From Macropodus opercularis (Eukaryota; Chordata; Actinopteri; Anabantiformes; Osphronemidae), in the NCBI GenBank assembly GCA_030770545.1, contig CM061090.1:17022501-17086500 (forward strand): a stretch of 64,000 bases of DNA, in the 5' to 3' direction. The notes under the pieces are model-generated. The model saw nothing but the letters and a program-made list of their open reading frames with translations, did no database searches and was not told the DNA's origin. This document shows positions 36,672 to 48,655 of this stretch, piece by piece. Position 1 is the first letter of the stretch. Each line of letters starts with the position of its first letter. The position numbers and the translations under genes are program-made.

Positions 36672-39654
36672 ATTCCTATCATCCTATTTCAGCTGTTCCT
36701 TGCTGAGCTACAGCTGACTGTGTGGGGTTTTTGTCGGCCCTGCTACCTCATCTGTTTCTAGCCGAGCATGTGCCATCCGCAGCGCTAACGCTGTCGGTTT
36801 CGGCCAGGTTGCAGTTTTAGCTGGCTGGTAACCACTTAACTGTAATCATAGTGAATGTCTGCCACACATCGTGAGCTGCTAACTGCCGCGCTCTTTTTCT
36901 GAATTCTCAGGAGCAGCCTTTTTTTTTCATATTCAGCTCATATCCTGTCACTGGAATGAGTATGAGGCAGCAGATTTGTCATTGCTCAAGCTTTTAGGAT
37001 CTATCTTTGTGCAAAAGTGGTGACATTTTCCTGAGGTGCAATGAGGATTCTCCTGCTCAGTATTTTGGTGACTCACTGCATGCTGCAGTAGGGGGGTCTC
37101 ACTGGCAGTCTAGCAGCGCAGTGCAACTTTGATTGACCACATTTGGCGCCTTCTGCTGTCTGTCTGCTCTCAGCAGGGCTGGAGCACATGGCGCACCCTG
37201 GTTCTTTTTAGATTTTCACTTCTCATTAGTGGTACTTACAAAACAGTTTGAGGTGGTTAAACTCCAAAGTACACAGCAGCCTTAACAAGTGAGTGATTCC
37301 ACCTCTGCTGTAGATACAAAATATTGCCAAAAACCCTTTAAAGTGTCAACTAAAAGCCTTGAGCTCAGAGAAGACTGTGGTTATGTCCTGGTAAAGAACC
37401 ACTGTTGAGCAATGCTTGAAGTTGAACAAACTTTCATAAAGCATATTGCGACTTTTGAGCAGCTCCAGTGTTGGAGTCCAGGGAATTATTTTTGTCGTGC
37501 TACTAGTGGTATAAACAAATTAGCTTTGTACATATGGCTACTAGGAAGCTGGCTTCACTTTGATGTAATCTAGCGAGGTTGCATCGAAAGATGTGAAGGC
37601 ATCTCTAAAAACAGTAAACTTGCACTGACTCAGTGGCCATGCACCCAAGAGAGTGAGCTCCAAATGGGAAATTAGGACCAGGTATAGGACTGCTTAGCCT
37701 AACGCTATCACAGTTTTCTGCCCCACTTCTCCTTACTTCAGCAAGACTCTTTTTTTCACTAATAATATCCTAGTACAATTTTCTATTTCAACATTCTGCA
37801 GCTAAACTTAATTTAGCTGCTTATTTAACAAACATCTTGTCTTAGAAATGCTGGCATGACAGCTCTGTGTATAAATTGCACTCCTACACCTCTGTCTCCC
37901 ACATACAAATGCTTCAACATGTCCCTCAGTTAACATTGCGGTGACCAGGGAGCTTTTCTAAGCCAATGCATCTCAGCACTCAACAAATGAATTGGCATAT
38001 GAAGCAGCAGAGCTTCAGAGTGTAAGAGAGCGCGGGGACCGCCGCGCTTGCAGATTACAAACCTTGGCGAGGGCTGATGTTAATTAAAGGCTCTGTTCAG
38101 CACTTTCCAAATTAGATGTGAAATGTTAAGCGGGAGAGGTTCGCCATTAACGTTGTGCTCAGCAAGACCTCTGACCCTGGCTGAGGGCGACGTGTCCTTG
38201 AGACATAATTGTGCTCACCTCTTGTGCTTCTTTGACGAAAGGAGCACAGGGACCCGTGAGGAACGCCAGAGCTTCCCTTTTCCTATAGAATGAACTGCTC
38301 GTACATTAAGCTGTCGAGAAGTTGAAACAGCTCGCCTCTCACCCTCGCTTACCCTTGTTCGTGTGCTTTGATAGCCACAGGAGGAATGTATTGGATTGCA
38401 ACCATTCGAGGGATACACCAAATTAGCCCATTTTCACTTACCAAATGTTGGAAGTCTGAACTGAGCGTGTGCCAGCTTTCTGTCTCTTATGTTGTCTGAA
38501 ATAGATTTTTTTTTTCATTCTCTGCTCCTGAAGCTAACACTGTTTGGCACCGTACCAAGATGATCCCAGATAAAGATATTTTATGAGATGGTGCAGACGA
38601 GTACTCTCCAGTGGGCAGCCCCAGTTATGTCGAGAGCGCTCCTTTGTCTATGCGTACATGTCCATCACACATTTACTGTATTTCCTGCACCTGCATTTCA
38701 CATTTGAAATTAGTAATTTATCTCTTTTTCTTTATTTAGACGGGCTAAACAGTATGTGTGTTGTGAATGAACATGACTGACTGAAACCCGCGCAACCACC
38801 TACTGAGCACTTTCCCTCAACAGACGACGGTGATCATCACTTGCAAAACCATCAAAAGGGAGCATGTTGATTTCTACAGTCGCATGCTTCCTGCTATTAC
38901 AATATGTTGCAAGATGACAGAGTTACCCCGGAAGGGGACCAAGTCATGAGCAGAGGAGACACAGAAGTAGGTCAGCTCCTAGGCGTTTGTTACATCATAC
39001 ATATTCATAAACAGCACCCAGTCGCTGCAGAGTGAACTCACTCCACGCAGACTGTTTATTCTGCTCATTGGGCCCTCTCCTCCGTTTAAATGTTAAATAG
39101 TCATTATGCATCATCATGGTAATATGAGCAGCTGACTCTGCCTGCTGCTTTTACCACCATTTTGCTTTTTGAATTATATATATGTACTTTTATGACCACA
39201 TATCGATACCTTACCATTACAAGGTTCATTTTTGGTTTTGAAACATTTGCAGTCCCAGCCTCCCAAATGTTACAGGAGGTTAAAAGCAATAGACTTTTTA
39301 CATTTCATGAACTGAATGAATGAATTCCATTTCCACTAAAACAATTGTTATTAGTTATTATTAGGTTTCAGTATTAAACATTTAGCAGCTACATCCAGCA
39401 GCTAGTTAGTGTAGCCTAGTCAGCCGACGTTTACATATATGGATGCAGTATATGGTCATAGCAGCTAAAACTTAATTAACTAACTAACTGACTAGTGCAT
39501 TTAACTTGTGTTTTAATATACACACACAAGTCAGCATCACCTTTTCATAACTCTGTGCTTTTATCCTTATTTTCCATAAATTACTTACCAATAATTACCA
39601 ATAATTCCAATGTGTCATATTGTATAGTTCTTCCAGTAGCTTGGGTTGGGTAAT

Positions 39655-39725
39655 CTGGCTTCCTCCCACAGTCCAGCGCCGTGCATGTCTGTCTATATGC
39701 TTTAGCCAACATGCAAACGTGAAGA
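39655..39725 (+). mobile_element. Possible LINE-associated repeat scrap
   Basis: The string TGGCTTCCTCCCACAGTCCA followed by GTGCATGTCTG matches the start of a block common in teleost LINE-type 3' regions, which I recall as CTTCCTCCCACAGTCCAAAGACATGCATG. Only about 70 bases are recognisable. Confidence 0.35.
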
Positions 39726-42186
39726 TCTGACTTTATTTGTATAATTAAATCACATTGTAGTCACTGAAGCTCACCATCCTCCGTCTTGCCTCACATAATG
39801 TGACATAACCGCGGTATGTTCAGCGACTGGGCCCATTCTTAATTTCAGTTCGACACTGGTGCTGTGGTTGTCCTTCAAATGCTGCGAATAAAAGGAGAGT
39901 TACAGGAGAGTGTGGGAGAATGAATGCAAACTGAGTCAGCCGCAGAGCTATGAATTGCACTGATAGTTCAAAACATGATGCTATTTCTGCCAGCTACTGT
40001 TGTTCACTCAAGCCTAATACAATCAGACACTCCAACACAACGATTATGCAGGGAGCAAGATTGACCTCCTCTAAACTCCCAGCTACAGCTCTGTAGTTTC
40101 ATTTGCTGGATTTTGACGCATAAAAGGAAAAACAGAAGTACAACCTGGTGTTCTAATCAAGTGCTAATTGTCTCTTTTAAGACATTAATGTTTTTTATAT
40201 CATGTAACATGTCTTCCACTAATAAAAGACCTCTTGTTCATTGTTACAACCTGCCATAAACATTTCATTACAGTTCTCAACCTATATTTTAGCCTGCTCC
40301 CCTCTCCCCACTCTGCAGTCAAAACAAGTTCGTCAGTTGAGGAGAGAAACTGTGGGAAATGGAGAAAATGGAGTTGGAGATGAGGGTGACAGGAAGACTC
40401 TGAGGAGCTCATGCTGAAAATATTGAAGGCGAGGAGAATGTAGAAGTCAAAACGAAAAGTAAGAAAGGGGATGATAGATGGTGCAGGATAAAAGAAGTTA
40501 TGAAGGAAGGTGAATTAGAACTGACATGCTGATTTTTATTTTAAACAACAGACTTCTACAGACAACAGCGCAAACTCCTACATGTGCCTGCAGTTGTTAT
40601 AGTATAATGCGGCTAGAGGTTTACGTTCCTTCTGTGAGTGCGAGGTTCAGAGGTGGCCTCGCTGCGTTGCCTTTGTTTTGTTAAGCACGGCTGTGGCGGC
40701 ACAACGCCATAGATTCCCAGGCTTCTTTTCTTAGAGCTGCAGAGAAATTGCGTTTCCTATTGATCCATTCGCATGTAAACACAGCATCTCCGGTCTCCAG
40801 CTCAAGGTATGTAGGCTCAGGAGGTTTCCAACAGGAGATGGCATATACTATACAGTGTATCCCCTTCTCTTCTATATTGGTACACGGATTCTGTGATATA
40901 ACAACTCTCTTGATAGTGTCTACTGCTAAAAGCGAAGTATAGTGCACTTCCTCAGGTGGAAAATGTCAAACACTGGTCAATTTTGCGTCAACATGTAGGT
41001 TTGTTCTACATTTTCCATATGACTACCCCTCACATACAGTAGAGGACCCATTAGGATAAAAGTAGATTCTTTTATGGATGTTATGATCTGATTGTTGAAC
41101 CCAGGAGTCATTATACTCATTAGGCGTAATTTGCACACGAACGAAAGACGTGGCGTGAGTTGCCAGAAAACCTGCGCCTGCACTTAGTTTCCGCTGTGAT
41201 TGTGAAGCCACAGCATCTATTGACCGTATGACCGATTATCTAATCCTTGCGGTCATTAGACCATCAGCACAAGGTGTTTTTGGTGTGCTGTACGCCAGCC
41301 TCAGGTCATGTCGGCTTGACTGGTGGAGGGGCCCTTCGAGAGGCTTTAATCGCACTGTGTTCCCTGCTCTGGGTACTTCTGTACGCCTGGCTGCTCTCTC
41401 TGAGTCTTTCGTCTCCCTCCTTAGCTCTTCCCACAGCGTCATCACTCTCTCCATATACAACTGGGCTGCTGCAAGGGGTCAAATGTCACCCACTTGGGAT
41501 TTCTGCGTCTCTTTTTGTCACCGCTGAGCCCAGTGATTGTTATGTGTGTGCGTGTGTGAACGTGTGAGGACGACGGGCAGCACGAGAAATAGGGCAAGAG
41601 AGTATGTGAATATGAGAGTACGCAAGTGAAGAGATGGCTGGAGAGAACATTCTTGTGTATGACTGATTTTCGGAAGGAGTTTGAGGGGATTGGGGGTGGG
41701 TTAGGGACAGATCTCTCGTTCTCGGTGATATAAAAATAGGCATTACAGCATGGAAAATCACAGTTGGCCGCTTGTACAAACCACATCTGTACTTGGTTGG
41801 GCAAGAAATAGGTGCTCAGGGAATTATGTGGGGGTATCTTTATAGGCAACCAGCTGAGACCACATGCAAGAGACATGGTAATTGGTATTCAGGCCATGCC
41901 TGCTACAGCTTCCCACACAGTCCTTAACCACATACACATTAGTTTCTGTTGCCACGGCGCCAAGCCCAGCGAGAGTTTCCTCGACGACAGAGATCAACCT
42001 GTCCACTTCCAGAAACCCCTCCGCAAATCCCCAGGTCCATCAGCACCGGACAATTAAAACAGAGACTTTTTAGCGTCGCCTACTTTCTGTGGTCTGCGTT
42101 ATTTTGTGTCTTCAGCTTGTCAGTGCCTTTATTCATGCTCGACTCCATCTGATGTCTAAATTGTGTAGGTACAGTAAATGTGTTCA

Positions 42187-42216
42187 ATATCAGTACGTAT
42201 CATATCAGTACGTATC
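42187..42216 (+). repeat. 15-bp tandem duplication
   Basis: The unit ATATCAGTACGTATC occurs twice without mismatch. Each unit contains the palindrome TACGTA. Confidence 0.9.
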
Positions 42217-42980
42217 ATGTGTACAAGTACTAAACGTCGTCATCATATTTTGGCTGTTCTGTTCTTAATATGTTTGTGATAAAGTTTCGTACTTTATCAT
42301 TACGTGCATATTTGGATACATTTGCAACTAATGAATCTGTGCTTAGTTAATTATTTCTGTGATGAAGTGTTTAGTCACAATCTAGATACAATCTAGTGTC
42401 ATTCCTTCAAATATTTGTCCAACCAACCGTTTCAAATATTGCCATCATTAAATACTGTAGGCCTGGTCAGATGTTTTCAAAGTCATTATCGTGCTTCATA
42501 TAGAACAAGCCGCCATTACGTTCACATCATCAATATGTGTTATAATTAGGCAACCTTTAGTGGCCTTGTAATTATGACAGCAGCATTAGTAATTACTGGT
42601 GGCATAGTATAAAGGGCAGCACACACCCTAGGAGGCCAGGCTGGAGTGGTCTAATGGCAAAACAGATGTGAGACAGCTGTTTGCTCCCCGTTTTAGACTC
42701 ACACTGTTGCACCACCTTTGGATTTACAGCAAAAGGAGACAAAGAGAGACAAACATATCATTGCTGTGGGCACCTCTGCTGCTCACACACTCCCTCTATC
42801 TTCTTTTATTTCCCTAATAAACACGTTCAGCAGCTCCCACACCTGGAAATACCGTTTTTCAGTTTACAGGCAGTCCTAGATATAACAGCCTATATTAAGA
42901 GCCGACTGTTTGGCAACACGCAGCTGCTGCGATGCAACAGCTCTGCATTGTTAATTTGTCTGACCTTTTGTTTTGTCTAG

Positions 42981-43050
42981 CTGCAGAGTGGGAGACTACC
43001 AATCTGAAGAAGGTGGAAGAAGCCTATGACACAGTCAACATGGAAATAAG
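42981..43050 (+). CDS. prkcsh: PRKCSH-like exon: helical segment before the MRH domain
   Basis: This exon is 70 bases, entered in phase 1 and left in phase 2, with acceptor TTTTGTCTAG and donor ATAAG|GTAAGG. It reads AEWETTNLKKVEEAYDTVN followed by MEIR. The heptad-like, charged pattern corresponds to the PRKCSH helix ending in MEESIR, including the exon boundary directly after the Arg codon. Only this frame is open across the exon. Confidence 0.8.
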
Positions 43051-44474
43051 GTAAGGGAATGATAACAAAGAAATAGAAGCAGAGGTTAGCAGCCACTGTC
43101 ACATGTTTGTGGCAAAATCCTCAACACTCTGCACTTCACGCTTTGCTATTGTAAGCAGGGCCTTAAAATAGACTCCATCCATCTGTGCTAAAGTAGTAAG
43201 GAAAGCTGCACAGTAATGAATTTGCTCTGTGTGATACCTAAGGCTAATTTTAATGAAGAAAAACAAACTCCATTGGTTGCCTACTGTGCTCTGGTGGGTA
43301 GGCCTTTTCCAACTCATTTGGTTGACTGCCTTGGAATGAATTATCCAAACTTTGTGGCCATTTGTTGCCATAATATGGTACAAATGAGAGCGGCAGCCCT
43401 GTATTCATTTATTTTATTCATTCTGCAGCCAGGTTTTAACCTAACATATTAATACACCAGTTATACTCCATCATGCCTACAACATGACGTGAGAGAACTG
43501 AAAGCCTGAGCTGGTTTGGCTTCCTGCTACGCGATTCCGCTTCCTCGCAGATGTTTTCACACAGCTCCGAGCTGGACAGCGATAGCTGATAAGTAGCTAC
43601 TGTGGCCCCCCGGCCGTGCGAACTGTTCATTATAGGAGGGAGAGAGAAGAGCCAACCACAGAGATGGCAGTTACCCAAAAGGTCAAGATTCCTCCTCCTA
43701 ACCTAGAGCACACATAAGGGAAAATGAGAGGAAAGGAGCTGGCATGACTTCAGTTGCGTCGCGCATGTGTGTGTTTTCTTACCTTTTGTAAGTAGCGTGA
43801 AATTAGAGTTTCTTATTTATTAGTATATAACCTTTATACCGTTTGCATGGTCCAAAGGGCAATTTCCAGGTAATTGTACTCTGTTCAATTGTTATGAACC
43901 CCTTCCCATTTGGCTTCACACCTCCCCTGCTTTTATGACCCTAAATCATCCACGTACACCACCCCAACCTCATCAACCTCAAGCGAAACAATCACCCTTT
44001 CTAAACATTTGTTAACCCCATTAGCAAGTCCATGGTTATGACTATAGGAAGAGCCAGTGCACTATCCACGATTAGCCAAAGACAAGAAGGACCAACAGGT
44101 ACTGTACCGTAGAAAGTGAGTTTAAAGAGCCACCTCATCGACATGCTGTCCGAGTAGTCAGTCACCAAGAGGTAGCGAGGAAGATAAATCTACACTGTCA
44201 GCACAGGAGTCATTCAGAAGTTAATAAAGCAGCTTGTCAAGAAGTTGGATGAAATTATCCACAACCAAAGCAGTGGTGACTCGCACATGGAAAAAAAGTT
44301 AACTGTGTTGTTGTTTTGCTCTTAAACTCACTATAAAACCTTTATGATATCAAAAGTATTTGTTTCACCTGACACCTGTACCGCAGTTACTGTTTTTGAA
44401 TGCCACGCGCAGATGGAAGCAATAATCAGTCAAGGTGTGTTTGGAACATCATACATTTGTTGTGGTTTCCTCAG
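43051..44474 (+). other. Intron (about 1.4 kb)
   Basis: This is the only short intron among those seen, with donor GTAAGG and acceptor TTTCCTCAG. I see no repeat, RNA gene or regulatory motif in it that stands out. Confidence 0.75.
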
Positions 44475-44564
44475 TGATCTCCAGAAGAAGCTGGCCATAG
44501 ACTATGGAACAGACTGGGAGTTTCTGTTTCTGAACAGCCAGTGTTACAAGCTGCAAGTGTATGA
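44475..44564 (+). CDS. prkcsh: PRKCSH-like exon: start of MRH domain
   Basis: This exon is 90 bases, entered in phase 2 and left in phase 2, with acceptor TTTCCTCAG and donor TATGA|GTAAGT. It reads SDLQKKLAIDYGTDWEF followed by LFLNSQCYKLQVYE. PRKCSH has NLEQEISFDFGPNGEFAYLYSQCYEL at this place. The Gln-Cys-Tyr motif is kept; that Gln is one of the mannose-contacting positions of MRH domains, and the Cys starts the first disulphide. Notable substitutions are Trp for the Gly before Glu-Phe and Lys for Glu after Cys-Tyr. This is the strongest evidence for the family. Confidence 0.85.
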
Positions 44565-44606
44565 GTAAGTACAGACTAAATTATACCCTCGCGCAAAAAT
44601 AAAATG

Positions 44607-44633
44607 ATAAAATAAATAAATAAATAAATAAAA
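44607..44633 (+). repeat. AAAT microsatellite
   Basis: Consecutive AAAT/ATAA units start about 45 bases after the donor of the exon ending at 44564. Confidence 0.85.
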
Positions 44634-45078
44634 TGCCATAGTTCTGATATTGTCAGAATTGTTTGAATAATTGTGTCTGATCTAAGTAAGGAAAACGATT
44701 AAATGTGCTCACAAGGTAACCGTTAAACCCAAAAGTGAAACGGTTTTAAAGAAGCATCACAGCATCAATATGTTAACCGGAGGCAGGAATCCATCTTATT
44801 CTGAGCAACTGTACCAAAACAAATTCTATCTGTAGCTAATGCGAACTATATCAGTGAAGCTCCGCCATTTAAAGTTGATAATTTGTGAGTCTCCAAGTCA
44901 CCCTGGAGAAGCCAAACAGCTAAATCAACTAAATTTAATCAACAGAATGAGCTTCTTTTACTCTCTCCCGCTGCATCCCTATGGCCCCTGCTGGGGTAGA
45001 ATCTGTTCTCCTCAGGATTGCTTGCCAGCTGGAGCTTTAGAAGCCTGTGGGTGGTTGCAGTTTTGAAGGAAAATTATT

Positions 45079-45102
45079 TGAGATCTGCACTGAGATCTGC
45101 AC
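45079..45102 (+). repeat. 12-bp tandem duplication
   Basis: TGAGATCTGCAC occurs twice in a row without mismatch. Confidence 0.9.
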
Positions 45103-48100
45103 TGCAAATACTTTTCAGACATCCTTGGAATCAGTGGTTTTTCCCATGCCCTTATACACCAGTGTGATTTGTTTGCTTAGTTTGCCATTTAGGAGGTGAA
45201 ATCTGAAAACTAAAGTTGCACTCCTTGTGCATAAGCCAGAAAAATCTTTTTGCTGTAGACAGTCGTAGATGATAACACAATGTTTGTGAGATGGCCCCTA
45301 TAGTGTTGATTGTCCCTCTGAAAAATGTAAACGTGCTCAGCTAACTGAAAAAGTTCACACGCACGTTTTTGCCATAGCTAGAGAGAAGTAACAATGACAA
45401 TAAGCATCTCACGTCTAGGAGGTTGCATTTTTTTCAGTCTTTCCAAACCAACCAAAAGTATGGAAAGAATGCATGCATGTGAGCATGTGTGACTACTACC
45501 TAAGGTGGTAACTGTTAGAATTCCAAGGCTGAGTGTCTCATTAGTTCGATACGTTCTAAGGCTAGAGGTGACATTCAGAAAACCTATTAGAGTTTCAGCT
45601 AATGCTGCTCTGTCCTGCTGTGCCTTGGATTTAGGGAAATTTTCAGTTCAGTCCGGCTAATTCTAACCAATCCGTTATCCTCACTGAAAGCCTTCCCTGT
45701 TGTATTTTGAGATAGCAACACGTGGAGGTAATGTTGGCTTAATTGGCTGGCTGTACATCCAGTGTCTTTCAAATGTGTTAACTGAGGGATAAACAATACG
45801 AAACCCCTCTATCAAACTTGTGAATATAATCAAATTCTTATAAGGCCGAGTTATATCTCGCAATCATGCAGCTTCTGCATTTTGTACAAAAACCCACAGT
45901 GTTCTGCTGTCTTTCCTTCCTTGACCTATTGGAACCGCTCGGTGTTATTTTTCATCCGTCACTGAAGAGCACAATATTCAGTGTCAGTTCAGTTGAAGGT
46001 TCTTTGACCTACCAGCACCCTCTCAGCAATGTACCAGTCCCCCTCCCTGTCCCGCTTTATTCCTGCTGTTCGCCTTAAACCGAGATCCTGAAAAGACTTG
46101 ACATTGACAGACACAACCAACGGCTTTCTATAGAACTCTCTCCCATGACCTCAAGTACCAAACTAGCAGAGCTACAGCTCCTCTCTGCTAATAAAACGGG
46201 ATCAGAAATTCTCCAGCTCTTTGGTAATTGGTTGAAACTGCCTTACATCCTCCCTCCCTGGTGTTTAGATCTCTCACATTTGATTAAATTGCTCCCCCCC
46301 ATCACTGGGAGCCAATATCGAAGAAAAGTGCCTGAAGCCATAAGACTTTACTGAGCTGCACTGCTGCCTGTCTTTAATATTACTAATAGCTGTGCATTAT
46401 TTAAATGATCGAAGTTCATCTGGTGAGTGTGTAGGGTGTGGCAGGAAAAAGGCTTCAAATGTAACTGGTTAAGCATCATTATGTAAGAATGACATGTGCA
46501 ACACGTCAGTAAATCAAATCTTACCTGCACTTATGCAGTCTGAGGTTTCAAGCTTTTCTTGTTTGTGCAAGGGGAAAAAATATCATTTTCAAAGGTGGTA
46601 AAAAGTGCCTTTTGTCGTTAAACACTTTAAAGTAAAACGATTAGCAGCTAGATTAGAAGCTAAATGCTCTTAGTCTCTTCTCCGCAGGCTTTAAGCAGCG
46701 TTTTCATCGGCCTCAGTATGCAGCAGCGGTGGCCAGGTTAATTTGAAAAACCGTTCCAACTGGCTCCGGTTCAGCCCACTGGAAGACCTCCACAAGCTGG
46801 CCAGTCAGAACAGAGTGGGATGGGGTAGTGGGAACAAGAGTTCAAGTGGGCCCCCAAGGTTACAGACGCTTGAAAATCACATAATCAGTTGTATCAGTGG
46901 AGCCACTTTAACATCATTATTGCTTTATATCTCTCTAGCCTGAGTTCCTTTTTTGCTTTACATCACATTTAAGCCGCTGAAGCAAGCCTTGAAAATTCAC
47001 CCATTAAAAACCCATGTATTTGAAATGGTTTTTAGGGCGGTGGTGGCCCCTTATCACCAGTCAGGAATTTAAAGCGCAGGCTTCTTTGAGTGAATCAGAA
47101 AGAAGCTCTGCAATTCAGTCAACACAGCCTGGCACAGCATGAAGGAAGACACCCCATAATGAGTTCTCAGAGGCGGAGCCCCTACCTACAGCAGAGTCTA
47201 ATATTCCTCCTGTGGATTTGTTGACACTCCTCAAAGCAACTTAAATCGAAGGGCCTTGATTTATGCAAGACTGTCAGGTCAGATTGACTCAGCCTCTGCT
47301 CTCATGTCATTAGAAAGTACAGCACTTCAGTGAGTCATGCCCGCCACAGTGGTTTAGCTCTGACAGAGAAGAGAGAAGGATAACGCTGCACAAGTGACAC
47401 TTCCAACTGTCTGCAGAACATCACATGGCCTTAACACTGCACTGGGTTCTTCTAGGGATGAGTCTCTATGAGGATAGCCTAGAGGGAGCTGTTTCAAACT
47501 GGATATATATTACAGCGTGGCGCGTGGTTTGCCGTTACTAACACATAAAAGAGCCATATATGTGGTACAATTTATAACAGCTATACCGTAAATACTGCCT
47601 AGTTGCAAATAGGCTTTGTCAGGAACATCAGAATCTTTAGTAAGTCATTTGCTGTCTGCATTTGGATGCTTGGATGCTTCTCTAAAAATGAAAAAAAAAA
47701 TTGAAATCAGCAAACTTCTCGCTACTTGCTGCCATGTCCGTTTATCCTGAAATGAGGAAAAAAAAAAAAGACGAAATTAGTTTTCAGCGTTAATGTTAAT
47801 CCACTCAGCCATTCACTATGCCCAGCTACAGGGTGAAGACTTTATGCTATTACAAACTGATGTAATGCCAAAAGGCAAATTAGACTGCAGCTAACAGTCT
47901 AATGCATGCATGCACACAAGTGAAATGAAAACCTTGTTTGCTCTGTTTCGTCAGTGGCTCAGAATGGCAGAAGGCCTGGTTAACCATAATAGGAATGTTG
48001 TTAAAAGAAGTGGTTGTGCTGCAGTGGCTGCTTATGCAGAGCTATGCCTTAGAGCATGAGCACTTTGTCACACCCAGTAGCTTTCAAATTATTATAGATA

Positions 48101-48430
48101 TGGCACAGACACTGTTGTTAAATTAAAGCATGGAAATTAACATTGCTCCTAATGGGTTGCTCATGCAATTAATTAACTTCAAAAGGTCATTTGTCAATAA
48201 CAGAGAGGGCAGAAAGATTTTGTTCACCTGCTTTAACACCGTCTACATGAAGGCGCAGCGCGATCAGCACACTAGCGGAGGAGCAGTAGCAGCTTTGATG
48301 CGCCATGCGTGCTGACACGGGAGGCGCTCAGCCACAGCACTGAGTGTGTTTTCCTGGTGTTTTGGAAGAGCTCAGAGCCAAATACGCAATCACCGTGGTG
48401 GCATGTGTAACAGGCGGCTAGATTGATTTT

Positions 48431-48655
48431 CAGTTCAGTTGAATTTTATTTATATGGCCCCAGATTACAAACGAATCATCTCAAGGCGCTTCACATTACA
48501 TGTATAAGGTCAAGACCTTAAAGATTTATAAAGTGAGAAACCCAACAATCCCCCTTGAGCAACAAAAGAAGGAGACACCTCCAGCAGAACCAGGCTCAGA
48601 GCAGGCAGGACATCTGCATCGACTGGGTGAGTGGATAGTGAAGAGAGAAAAGAAG
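48431..48655 (+). repeat. Teleost dispersed repeat, copy B
   Basis: This copy has the same block order as 13397-13572: CAGTTGAATTTTATTTATAT, CAGATTACAAACGA, CAAGGCGCTTCACATTACA, AACCCAACAATC, CCTCCAGCAGAACCAGGCTC and GACATCTGCATCGACTGG. It is better preserved than copy A and contains the usual tail around the AACCAGGCTC block and beyond. It is inserted in the intron upstream of the exon at 58587. Confidence 0.75.

Larger units (their letters stand above)
23233..42980 (+). other. Very large intron (about 19.7 kb)
   Basis: No exon on either strand was convincing across this interval. It contains poly-T tracts near 24932, 26546, 29222-29275 and 32749, an isolated CpG-rich patch with E2F-like motifs (27588-27660), a perfect X-box motif (30301-30314), two RE1/REST-like sites (36614-36671), a LINE-3'-like scrap (39655-39725) and a 15-bp tandem duplication (42187-42216). 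Several ORFs of 80-110 codons show no domain and no coherent splice context. Small genes inside this intron cannot be excluded by eye. Confidence 0.55.

Noticed and set aside
40311..40480. Purine-rich, acidic-looking segment after CCCCACTCTGCAG
   Set aside because: It was considered as the missing acidic linker exon, but the frames hit stops before any usable donor, and it lies on the wrong side of the exon at 23190.
41236..41460. Minus-strand ORF with a charged, helical look (MERVMTLWEELRRETKDSER)
   Set aside because: It is coding-like in composition, but no matching donor or neighbouring exon on the minus strand was found, and no family is recognised.
42640..42715. tRNA-like string TGGTCTAATGGC
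   Set aside because: No B box at the right distance and no acceptor stem pairing were found.
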